From Bacillota bacterium (GTDB lineage Bacteria; Bacillota; UBA4882; JAAYXC01): DNA of 5,595 nucleotides. Made by a program: the position numbers and the translations under genes. Location of the stretch: positions 1-5,595 of the forward strand of contig JAAYXC010000466.1 in assembly GCA_012516115.1 (NCBI GenBank), in the 5' to 3' direction. Of the stretch, positions 1 through 5,570 are shown in pieces; position 1 is the first letter of the stretch; every line of letters begins with the position of its first letter. Under the pieces are notes generated by a model. The model saw nothing but the letters and a program-made list of their open reading frames with translations, had not been told where the DNA came from and ran no database searches.

Positions 1-565
1 CATCCACACCTTCACAGTTAAGCACTGCATCTCCTACCGGTACCTTAAGATCGATTACAATATCCGCCACATCGCATAGGTTTTGACCACTGGCGTGGCG
101 TGCCGGGGTATCCTTGGGGATCGCTGTAGAGAATTCCCTAGAGGTCAGGCCGATTACCGTGATGCCCCTCTTTTTGGCCTCGAGCGCTGCATCAATGGTG
201 ACCGAATTAATGCCATTGACATTTATAATTATTAACACATCGCCTTGACGCAAGCCGTATATATCGAGAAGTTTTGTTCCGTATCCCGGGGTACGTTCGA
301 TGATGGTGGTTCGGCGGGCGCCGTTAGCCAAGGAGAGACCGGCATCAAGCATGGCGTTGACCGGCTGTAAACTGCCGGCGCGGAAGAACATCTCCTCCGC
401 CCCCATGAAGGAGTGACCACCACTGCCCAAGACATGAATCAGTCGTCCCTCCTGGATCTTATCGGCCAGAAGCGAGGCGGCACGTTGGATATCTGAATCC
501 GATTCCGTGACTATCCGAGTCAAGATCTTCATAATAGCCTGATAGTATTCGTTTGTCATCGTCAT
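1..565 (-). CDS. SIS-domain sugar isomerase-like protein (UPF0309/COG4821 type), 3' end cut by window
   Basis: The visible 188 residues are the N-terminal part of a SIS-domain protein. The family is usually about 240-250 residues, so some 55-60 are missing beyond position 1. SIS domains bind phosphosugars and occur in isomerases, etherases and sugar-responsive regulators. No HTH domain precedes this one, so an enzyme or binding role is more likely than a RpiR-type regulator. Visible hallmarks are a helical N-terminus, a glycine-rich first loop GSGGHS at residues 47-52, AEEMFFRAG at 56-64, a second strand-loop LIIINVNG at 111-118, and PARHASG at 154-160. The usual SNSG-like loop is NVNG here (N115, N117). 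The start at 565 has an AAAGGAG site (583-577) 11 nt upstream; an in-frame ATG at 559 would be farther from it. It lies 38 nt after the cupin gene, so the two are probably co-transcribed. The family is confident; the reaction is unknown. Confidence 0.85.
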   Translation of the reverse strand, partial: MTMTNEYYQAIMKILTRIVTESDSDIQRAASLLADKIQEGRLIHVLGSGGHSFMGAEEMFFRAGSLQPVNAMLDAGLSLANGARRTTIIERTPGYGTKLLDIYGLRQGDVLIIINVNGINSVTIDAALEAKKRGITVIGLTSREFSTAIPKDTPARHASGQNLCDVADIVIDLKVPVGDAVLNCEGVD

Positions 566-576
566 TTTTATATTTT

Positions 577-583
577 CTCCTTT
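577..583 (-). promoter_or_regulatory. Ribosome binding site of the SIS gene
   Basis: AAAGGAG on the minus strand lies 11 nt before the ATG at 565 and 17 nt before the alternative in-frame ATG at 559, so it favours the first start. The spacing is slightly long. Confidence 0.6.
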
Positions 584-603
584 CGGTCAAATGTAATATA
601 GCA

Positions 604-945
604 TCACTTACTCGGTTCGACATAAGCCCCAAAAAACAGGTATTCCAGATAGTCTTGACCGGTATTTTTCATCGAGTGACGGGTGTTCCTGGGGACATAG
701 ATGAAGGTTCCCGGAGTGACCGGTATCTCGGTCTCCCCCACGATCGCGACGCCGGTTCCGGCCAAGACGTAGAAGCATTCCTCCTCGTTCTCGTGGCTGT
801 TCGGCGGGTGGGCATGGCCCGGGGCAATCTTATGGCGCCCGGCGATCATGTAATCATTGTTGATTAGAATCCAGGACAGACCATCGGGATTGTTTGCCGG
901 GTTCATCTCCGAAACGTTGCAGACAAAAGGTTTTCCCTTGCTCAT
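604..945 (-). CDS. Small single-domain cupin protein
   Basis: This 113-residue protein is a single cupin beta-barrel, a fold that includes metal-dependent sugar isomerases, epimerases, dioxygenases and ligand-binding proteins. Cupin motif 1 lies around residues 43-65: H51, then E56, then G63. Motif 2 lies at 79-94: G79, P85, H90, N94. Expected metal ligands are H51, E56 and H90. The position of the first motif-1 His (two before H51) is Asn49; H46 is nearby and might substitute. No signal peptide or membrane segment is visible, so it is probably cytoplasmic. The start is well supported by GGAGGT at 957-952, 6 nt before the ATG. It sits between nagA (163 nt upstream) and the SIS gene (38 nt downstream), suggesting a role in the same sugar pathway, for example as a sugar or sugar-phosphate isomerase or epimerase. 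That role is inferred from context only; the fold is confident. Confidence 0.88.
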   Translation of the reverse strand: MSKGKPFVCNVSEMNPANNPDGLSWILINNDYMIAGRHKIAPGHAHPPNSHENEEECFYVLAGTGVAIVGETEIPVTPGTFIYVPRNTRHSMKNTGQDYLEYLFFGAYVEPSK

Positions 946-1018
946 AGTAATACCTCCATTCGGTTGCTGCGCATGGCGGGAATCGGGCTGGGCGCATGAG
1001 CCTTAGACCGGGTCTTTG

Positions 1019-1034
1019 AATTTATCCATAAATT
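1019..1034. repeat. AT-rich 7-bp inverted repeat, possible operator
   Basis: AATTTAT (1019-1025) and ATAAATT (1028-1034) are perfect inverted copies separated by CC, in the nagA-cupin gap. A plus-strand T run follows (1033-1039), but the stem is all A/T and no plus-strand gene ends here, so a terminator is unlikely. Its place just downstream of a weak promoter-like pair on the minus strand would suit a repressor site. It could also be chance in an AT-rich stretch. Confidence 0.3.
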
Positions 1035-1036
1035 TT

Positions 1037-1065
1037 TTTATTGACGCTTTGATACGGTGGTTCAA
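1037..1065 (-). promoter_or_regulatory. Weak candidate sigma-70-type promoter for the cupin-SIS pair
   Basis: On the minus strand TTGAAC (1065-1060) is followed after 17 nt by AATAAA (1042-1037). Each hexamer matches the sigma-70 consensus at four of six positions. The 163-nt gap before the cupin gene is the longest in the cluster, which leaves room for a secondary promoter. Matches this poor occur by chance, so this is a suggestion only. Confidence 0.25.
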
Positions 1066-1108
1066 TACCCTGTTCGGTCATCTTTTTCGCCGTCGTCGGC
1101 TTCGCCAT

Positions 1109-2314
1109 TTAAACAGTACAACCCAAGACGTTATATACCACGCGACCTTCGACCATGGTCAAGACGATCTCAAAGTCGTCTCCGAAGACCACCAGATCCG
1201 CGTCCATGCCCGGGGCCAGCACTCCTTTCCGATTGGAGATCCCAAGGATGCGGGCCGGGGTAATGGTCATCATCTTGACTGCATCGAGGATGGGCACCTC
1301 GGCCAATCTTACCATGTTGCGGACCAAAAGGTTGGCGGTAGCGACACTGCCGGCAAAGGCCGTCCCGTCGAGGAGTTTGGCCACTCCATCTTCCACCAGA
1401 CACAGAAGGCCGGAATCCTTGCCGCCGAGAACATACTGGCCTTCCGGCATGCCGGCCGCCCTCATCGCGTCGGTGATCAGAGCGATCCGGGACGGTCCTT
1501 TGATCTTATAGGCCAGTTTGAGGAGGGCGGGAGGAAGGTGCTTTCCGTCGGCAATTAACTCCACCGTCATTTCGTCGATCAAATAGGCGGCTTCTACTCC
1601 ACCGGCTACCCGATAAAGATCGACCCGGTGGACTCCTTTCATCGAGGAGTAGAGATGGGTGGCATGGGTGTAACCGGCTTCCATCGCCTTGATGACCTCG
1701 TCGTAGGTGGCATTGGTATGGGCGATGGCGGCCAAGATGCCACGGCGTCTGAGTTCCGCTCCGAAGGCGAGCCCCCCTGGGATCTCGGGAGCGGCGGAGA
1801 CACGAAGGATGTCTTGGGAATAGTCGAGCAAAGGCATGTATTCCTTTGGGTCTGGATTCTTTATGTATCGTGGATCTTGGGCTCCACGTTCACCCGGGGC
1901 AAAATAAGGTCCTTCGAGATGGAGACCGAGCAATTTAGCTCCGGGATAACAAAGTTTTTTGGCTTCGTTAAAGCAATCGATGACCTGATAAATCTCTTCG
2001 ATGGAGGAAGCGACGGTGGTAGGAAGCATGGCCGTGGTACCACCTCGAGCATGGGCAGCGGCCATCTCTACCAAAGCTTGAGGTGATCTGTCCATGACAT
2101 CGGCGTTGCCTCCGCCATGTACATGAAGATCGATGAAGCCGGGGGTAAGGTATCGACCCGAGACATCCACGACAAGGGCACCGGCCAGGATACGGGGGGT
2201 ACCTTCACCCACTCCTTCGATCCGTGTACCTTCTATGGTTACCCATCCACGTTCGATCGAGCGGTATGGAGTAATGACCCGAGCGTTGGTGAAATAGATC
2301 CTTGGTTCTTCCAT
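1109..2314 (-). CDS. nagA: NagA-family N-acetylglucosamine-6-phosphate deacetylase (amidohydrolase)
   Basis: The 401-residue product has the normal length for NagA, a cytoplasmic TIM-barrel amidohydrolase that removes acetate from N-acetyl-hexosamine 6-phosphates, classically giving glucosamine 6-phosphate. Visible landmarks: H64-x-H66 in DLHVHGGG, E134 in HLEGPY, H199 in AHTNATYDE, H220 in THLYSSM, H259 in DGKHLPP, catalytic-type D282 in LITDAM, and AGS at 321-323. The HxH pair is present; E. coli NagA has Gln and Asn at these sites, so this enzyme may bind an additional metal. S223-S224 replace the Asn-Ala that contacts phosphate in E. coli NagA, so specificity is uncertain. The start at 2314 follows GGAGGA (2331-2326). 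The frame is open upstream to 2464, but that would overlap the permease gene and add residues without NagA character. It begins 35 nt after the second permease. Family very likely; exact substrate open. Confidence 0.93.
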   Translation of the reverse strand: MEEPRIYFTNARVITPYRSIERGWVTIEGTRIEGVGEGTPRILAGALVVDVSGRYLTPGFIDLHVHGGGNADVMDRSPQALVEMAAAHARGGTTAMLPTTVASSIEEIYQVIDCFNEAKKLCYPGAKLLGLHLEGPYFAPGERGAQDPRYIKNPDPKEYMPLLDYSQDILRVSAAPEIPGGLAFGAELRRRGILAAIAHTNATYDEVIKAMEAGYTHATHLYSSMKGVHRVDLYRVAGGVEAAYLIDEMTVELIADGKHLPPALLKLAYKIKGPSRIALITDAMRAAGMPEGQYVLGGKDSGLLCLVEDGVAKLLDGTAFAGSVATANLLVRNMVRLAEVPILDAVKMMTITPARILGISNRKGVLAPGMDADLVVFGDDFEIVLTMVEGRVVYNVLGCTV

Positions 2315-2325
2315 GAATTGTTTGT

Positions 2326-2331
2326 TCCTCC
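2326..2331 (-). promoter_or_regulatory. Ribosome binding site fixing the nagA start
   Basis: GGAGGA on the minus strand lies 11 nt before the ATG at 2314, inside the 35-nt gap after the permease stop. It supports this start over the longer in-frame possibility reaching back to 2464 inside the permease gene. Confidence 0.65.
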
Positions 2332-2349
2332 GCTTTTCTATTCTCTCTA

Positions 2350-3207
2350 TTAGCCTTTGACCGCTCCCGCGACAAGCCCTGAGACTATCTGCCGGGCGAA
2401 GAGGAAGGAAAAGATTATGGCGGGCACGGTCGAAAGCGAGGCGGCGGCTTCCAGCGGCCCCCATAGGATCTGGAAATCTCCGAAGAAATCGATGAGTCCG
2501 GTAGGTATGGTTTTTGCGTCAGGAGTATTGGTGAATACCACCGCATAGAGAAGCTCGTTCCAGGCGGTAATGAAAGTGATGATGATGATAGCTACGATGG
2601 CCGGCATGAGGATCGGCAACACGACCTTACCTAAAGCTCTCAGTCGTGAGCATCCATCGACCTCGGCCGCATCGAGGAGCTCCTCGGGGAAGTTATCGAA
2701 AAAACCTTTAATAATCCAGATATTAAGGGGTAAAGTGATATAGATATATGCTAAAATCAGGATAGTATGGGTATTAATAAGATGTAATGTCCGCCCCATC
2801 ATATAAAACGGAAAAAGCAGCGAAGCCGGCGGGATGGCTCGACTGGCCAAGATAAGAAAGAATAGGAACGTTCCGCTCCTAAATTTGTATTTGCTAAAAC
2901 CGTAGGCGGCCATTACGGCAAGGCTGCAAGAGATGAGCACCGAAAAAAAGCTCACGATGACACTGTTCTTGACGTACGCGAGAAACGGCCGTTCGATGAA
3001 AGCATTTTTATAATTCGTCCAGGTAGGATCCTTTACCAACCATGCAGGTGGCCAAGAGTAGATCTCGTTCTCGGTCTTGAAAGAAGTAACGAACATCCAG
3101 GCGATGGGAAGGAGAGACCAGACGACGATAAAAGCGGCAAAGAAAACGAGGACGAATTTAAACGGAAGTTTTCTTTCGAGGCGGAGAGCGATGGTTTTTA
3201 CATTCAT
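2350..3207 (-). CDS. Carbohydrate ABC transporter permease, MalG-like (CUT1)
   Basis: The 285-residue inner-membrane protein is the second permease subunit of a CUT1-type sugar importer. About six hydrophobic segments can be seen (roughly residues 18-42, 80-103, 111-135, 146-168, 202-222 and 258-280). The cytoplasmic EAA loop that docks on the ATPase is at about 176-202: DAAEVDG at 179-185 followed by LPILMP at 197-202, with Asp in the place of the usual first Glu. The N-terminal FKTENEIYSWPP (43-54) and the WNELLYA stretch (216-222) are typical of MalG-like permeases. Its ATG overlaps the stop of the upstream permease as ATGA, which implies translational coupling and balanced heterodimer production; only a weak GGTGA-like site precedes it. 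Family certain, transported sugar not readable from the sequence. The adjacent nagA points to an N-acetylated amino sugar. Confidence 0.95.
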   Translation of the reverse strand: MNVKTIALRLERKLPFKFVLVFFAAFIVVWSLLPIAWMFVTSFKTENEIYSWPPAWLVKDPTWTNYKNAFIERPFLAYVKNSVIVSFFSVLISCSLAVMAAYGFSKYKFRSGTFLFFLILASRAIPPASLLFPFYMMGRTLHLINTHTILILAYIYITLPLNIWIIKGFFDNFPEELLDAAEVDGCSRLRALGKVVLPILMPAIVAIIIITFITAWNELLYAVVFTNTPDAKTIPTGLIDFFGDFQILWGPLEAAASLSTVPAIIFSFLFARQIVSGLVAGAVKG

Positions 3208-4082
3208 GTGTTATCACCGCCAAGCAAGGAAGTATAAAGAGCAGTAATCCCCAGGACCAGTACGAGCAGGGCCATAGAGAGGGCGGCATTATAACCGAAA
3301 TCCAGATTAGTCAGCTTTTCGCGGAGTAATATGGCGAAGACCTTGGTACTTAACCCCGGGCCCCCCCGAGTGATGGTAAACGGTATATCGAAATCCCTAA
3401 GGGAATAGATAGTCCTAATGAGGAGGCAGACAAAGATTGGTGTTCTAAGCAAAGGCATGGTCACATAACGAAATTTTTTAAAGCCATTGGCCCCGTCGAT
3501 CGCGGCTGCCTCATAGAGTTCCCGGGGGATGTTTTGGAGTCCGGCGAGAAGGATAAGGGTGATGAAAGGAACGGTCGCCCAGGCCATGGTGACGATGCAC
3601 GAGAGCATCGCTAAGCGGGGTTCGCCGAGCCAATTAAGAGGCCTGCCGATCAGTCCGAACTTTAGGAAGAGATAATTGAAGACTCCTGTTTCGGTATTGA
3701 ACATCCATTTAAAGGTAACACCTGCCGCGACCCAAGAGATCATATAGGGGACGAGAACGATTACCCGCATGAGGTTTCTCGTCCTTTGACCGACTCCGTC
3801 TAAAAAGAGGGCAAATAGCAAACCCATAAAAAGTCCGAGAAAAGTTCCTCCTAATGAATAGACCAGGGTATTCTTAAAGACTTGGTGGAATTCGGGATCG
3901 TTGAGGAGCCGCCAATAGTTGGTGAGCCCTATAAAAGCCCCTCTTTTCCCATAGAACCAGTCGAAGAGACTGGTATGGGCGACGTAAAAGGTAGGGAAGA
4001 TCACCGTGCCCAGGATGAAAAGAAGACTAGGTGCCACAAGAATCACGATCTCCAGAATCCTGGCTCGGGTGTAGCCCCGCAT
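3204..4082 (-). CDS. Carbohydrate ABC transporter permease, MalF/UgpA-like (CUT1)
   Basis: The 292-residue inner-membrane protein is the first permease of the sugar importer. Hydrophobic segments lie near residues 11-35, 72-95, 105-127, 157-181, 215-228 and 263-287. The EAA loop is well conserved: IPRELYEAAAIDGA at 185-198, with P210 closing the motif. The TRGGP motif near 238-242 is characteristic of this permease family. The chosen ATG is the first possible in frame, because a TGA lies four codons upstream (4094-4092). The nearest purine-rich site, AGGGG at 4100-4096, is 13 nt away, so initiation may be weak. It follows the binding-protein gene after a 132-nt gap with two stem-loops, and overlaps the next permease by 4 nt. 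Expression below that of the binding protein would be expected. Family certain, substrate unknown. Confidence 0.95.
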   Translation of the reverse strand: MRGYTRARILEIVILVAPSLLFILGTVIFPTFYVAHTSLFDWFYGKRGAFIGLTNYWRLLNDPEFHQVFKNTLVYSLGGTFLGLFMGLLFALFLDGVGQRTRNLMRVIVLVPYMISWVAAGVTFKWMFNTETGVFNYLFLKFGLIGRPLNWLGEPRLAMLSCIVTMAWATVPFITLILLAGLQNIPRELYEAAAIDGANGFKKFRYVTMPLLRTPIFVCLLIRTIYSLRDFDIPFTITRGGPGLSTKVFAILLREKLTNLDFGYNAALSMALLVLVLGITALYTSLLGGDNT

Positions 4083-4104
4083 CTTTGATGTTCAACCCCT
4101 TTAG

Positions 4105-4129
4105 AAACGACGCTTTATGGTCGTCGTTT
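4105..4129 (-). promoter_or_regulatory. Second intercistronic stem-loop upstream of the permease genes
   Basis: AAACGACG (4105-4112) and CGTCGTTT (4122-4129) form a perfect 8-bp stem around a 9-nt loop. It ends 5 nt before the purine-rich AGGGG site (4100-4096) of the first permease. No T-run follows on the minus strand, so a terminator is unlikely. It could affect ribosome access or message stability together with the neighbouring hairpin. Confidence 0.45.
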
Positions 4130-4148
4130 ATCTCTACATTGATTATGG

Positions 4149-4176
4149 GGCAGGGCGGGGTAAGCCCCACCCTGCC
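4149..4176 (-). promoter_or_regulatory. Strong GC-rich intercistronic stem-loop between binding protein and permeases
   Basis: Two 12-nt arms (4149-4160 and 4165-4176) pair around a 4-nt loop (4161-4164). In the minus-strand RNA all 12 positions pair, 11 Watson-Crick and one G-U (4156 with 4169). In plus-strand RNA that position would be a C-A mismatch, so the structure favours the sense transcript. The four T's (4177-4180) lie on the plus side only; the minus strand has no T tract after the hairpin, so it is not a typical intrinsic terminator for this operon. It sits where other sugar operons carry stabilising or attenuating hairpins (the malE-malF gap of E. coli is the known parallel), which raises binding-protein output relative to permeases. 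It could also be a copy of a dispersed palindromic repeat. Confidence 0.65.
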
Positions 4177-4214
4177 TTTTATGCTCCGGTGACGTGCTTC
4201 GTTCGGGTTTGAAA

Positions 4215-5555
4215 TCATTTTCCCCTAGACTTGATAAAGGCCAGTATACGCGCTGCAGCATGGTCTAGAGTTTCTTTAGGCGTGGTATTTCCGCTGAGCG
4301 CATTGTTTATCTCGGTCCACCACATTCGGTCGATCTGGTCTTGGTTGATGTAGTGTTCGACTTCGGCGATCTTTGACGAATCGCGCAAGACTTTCATGAT
4401 CTCGGTCCATTTCTCGAGGGTAAGATTAAAGGCTGCCAGGGCGTCGCTCGGCGGATTCTTTACTAATGGATGATCGTAAGCGTTAGGCATTAAGGCGACA
4501 TTGCCGGGTTCGTAGATCATTTCCTCGATCTGCCCTTTGGCGCTGGCATAGAAGGAGATGAAGTCCATGGCCCAATACTTGTTTTTCGAAGCCTTGTTGA
4601 GGTTGAGCGGAGTAGTGATGTAGGTAGTCGATTCGCGTCCGCCTTCAAAGGTGGGGAGAATGGAGATGGCCCATTTGCCTTTGATGGCCGAACCGGGAGC
4701 ATCGAGCTCCTTTATCATAAAGGTAGTGGTCACGGCCATCGCGGCTTTACCGGATTTAAAGGCCATGAGCACGTCACCGGAGCCATAGGTGTTTACACCG
4801 GGGGGAGAGATCTTATATTTGTTACGGAAATCACAGATCGTCTGGAGGGCCTTGACCATTGCCGGGCCGTTGACCGTCACGCGCCCCTGTTTATCAAAAA
4901 GTCCGCCGTTTAACTGGTGGGCCAAGGTCTGAACGAAGTGACCGAATTCCCATTCGGGCAGGCCGGCATGGACGATCCCCCATTGGTCCACGTTGCCGTC
5001 GCCGTCTTTGTCTACGGTGAGCTTCTTGCCCACCTCGATGACTTCTTCCCATGTCTTCGGCGGCCTTGTCAGACCTGCTTCCTTAAGGAGAGCGGTACGG
5101 TAGTAGAAAACCTGGAGCATGTTCCCGCCCGGAGCGCCGTAGATCTTGCCTTTGTAAATACAGGTAGCCTGAATATCTTTAGGATATTGGGCAATGGCCT
5201 CTTCGATCGCTTTACCCTTCAAAGGTTCAAGCCATCCTGCGGCCGCGAAGTCGATGGTCCAGAAGTCGGAGCCGGCGATCACATCGATGCTCGGATCTCC
5301 AGTAGAGAGGACGGTAACGATCTTATCGTAGATGGGGGGAAACGCCATTTCCAAGACATTAACTTTAATGCCGGTCTTTTTTTCCCAGGCCTCGATAGCA
5401 CGAGCATTACCAGGATCTCCGGAGAGAGCACCCATGTTGAGGTAGGTAATGGACTTTGGTTTGGCCGGTTCGGCACCTTTGACGCCAGAAAGAACCAAAA
5501 TAAATAAGAAGAAAAACAAGAGGGATACCCGAAAAGTTTTACGTCTGGCAGTCAT
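4215..5555 (-). CDS. Extracellular sugar-binding protein of an ABC importer (COG1653, UgpB/MalE-like)
   Basis: The 446-residue exported protein captures the sugar and delivers it to the two permeases encoded next. It starts with a signal peptide: positive TARRK at 2-6, a hydrophobic core at about 10-22, and a likely signal peptidase I site after VKG (25-27). No lipobox cysteine is present, so it should be free in a periplasm rather than a lipoprotein. The mature part has family features: AIEAWEKKTGIKV at 53-65, DVIAGSDFW at 91-99, YYRTALLKEAGL at 151-162 followed by PPKTWEE at 165-171, and a DKDGDGNVDQWG loop at 182-193 resembling a calcium-binding loop common in these proteins. F266-K267-S268-G269-K270-A271-A272-M273 matches the usual FKSGKAAM segment. 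Length is normal. A strong AGGAGGT (5570-5564) lies 8 nt before the ATG. As the first gene of the visible cluster it is probably the best expressed. The ligand is inferred to be an amino sugar from nagA downstream. Confidence 0.95.
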   Translation of the reverse strand: MTARRKTFRVSLLFFFLFILVLSGVKGAEPAKPKSITYLNMGALSGDPGNARAIEAWEKKTGIKVNVLEMAFPPIYDKIVTVLSTGDPSIDVIAGSDFWTIDFAAAGWLEPLKGKAIEEAIAQYPKDIQATCIYKGKIYGAPGGNMLQVFYYRTALLKEAGLTRPPKTWEEVIEVGKKLTVDKDGDGNVDQWGIVHAGLPEWEFGHFVQTLAHQLNGGLFDKQGRVTVNGPAMVKALQTICDFRNKYKISPPGVNTYGSGDVLMAFKSGKAAMAVTTTFMIKELDAPGSAIKGKWAISILPTFEGGRESTTYITTPLNLNKASKNKYWAMDFISFYASAKGQIEEMIYEPGNVALMPNAYDHPLVKNPPSDALAAFNLTLEKWTEIMKVLRDSSKIAEVEHYINQDQIDRMWWTEINNALSGNTTPKETLDHAAARILAFIKSRGK

Positions 5556-5563
5556 TTTTCTGG

Positions 5564-5570
5564 ACCTCCT
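5564..5570 (-). promoter_or_regulatory. Strong ribosome binding site of the sugar-binding protein gene
   Basis: AGGAGGT on the minus strand, 8 nt before the ATG at 5555, is a near-ideal Shine-Dalgarno site and the strongest in the window. It fits the high output expected of a binding protein. The 25 nt beyond it to the window end are too short to show the operon promoter. Confidence 0.8.

Noticed and set aside
553..867. Plus-strand 104-codon open frame starting with a hydrophobic stretch.
   Set aside because: It covers the cupin gene on the opposite strand; the cupin motifs and ribosome site make the minus strand the real one.
969..998. Direct repeat GCGCATG at 969-975 and 992-998.
   Set aside because: Only two short copies, without further symmetry; probably chance.
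1019..1039. Plus-strand intrinsic terminator made of the AT palindrome and T run.
   Set aside because: The stem has no G-C pair and no plus-strand gene ends before it.
1089..1100. GCCG-TCGT-CGGC inverted repeat just after the nagA stop, considered as a terminator.
   Set aside because: The stem is only 4 bp, part of the nearby sequence can pair in alternative ways, and no T tract follows on the minus strand.
1016..1558. Plus-strand 180-codon open frame.
   Set aside because: It is antisense to the well-supported nagA gene and the protein has no domain-like features.
2315..2464. N-terminal extension of nagA by 50 codons.
   Set aside because: It overlaps the permease gene by more than 100 nt, resembles no NagA N-terminus, and a good ribosome site precedes the ATG at 2314.
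4149..4180. Plus-strand intrinsic terminator (GC hairpin followed by TTTT).
   Set aside because: No plus-strand gene leads into it, the T run is short, and the hairpin pairs better in minus-strand RNA. It might still block antisense transcription.
4027..4218. Minus-strand 63-codon frame whose ATG overlaps the binding-protein stop as ATGA, preceded by AGGGG.
   Set aside because: It reads through the GC-rich hairpin and into the permease gene, has no recognisable composition or family, and is better explained as chance. It is worth remembering only because of the ATGA start.
4917..5507. Plus-strand 196-codon open frame.
   Set aside because: It lies wholly antisense within the binding-protein gene and shows no recognisable motif or ribosome site.
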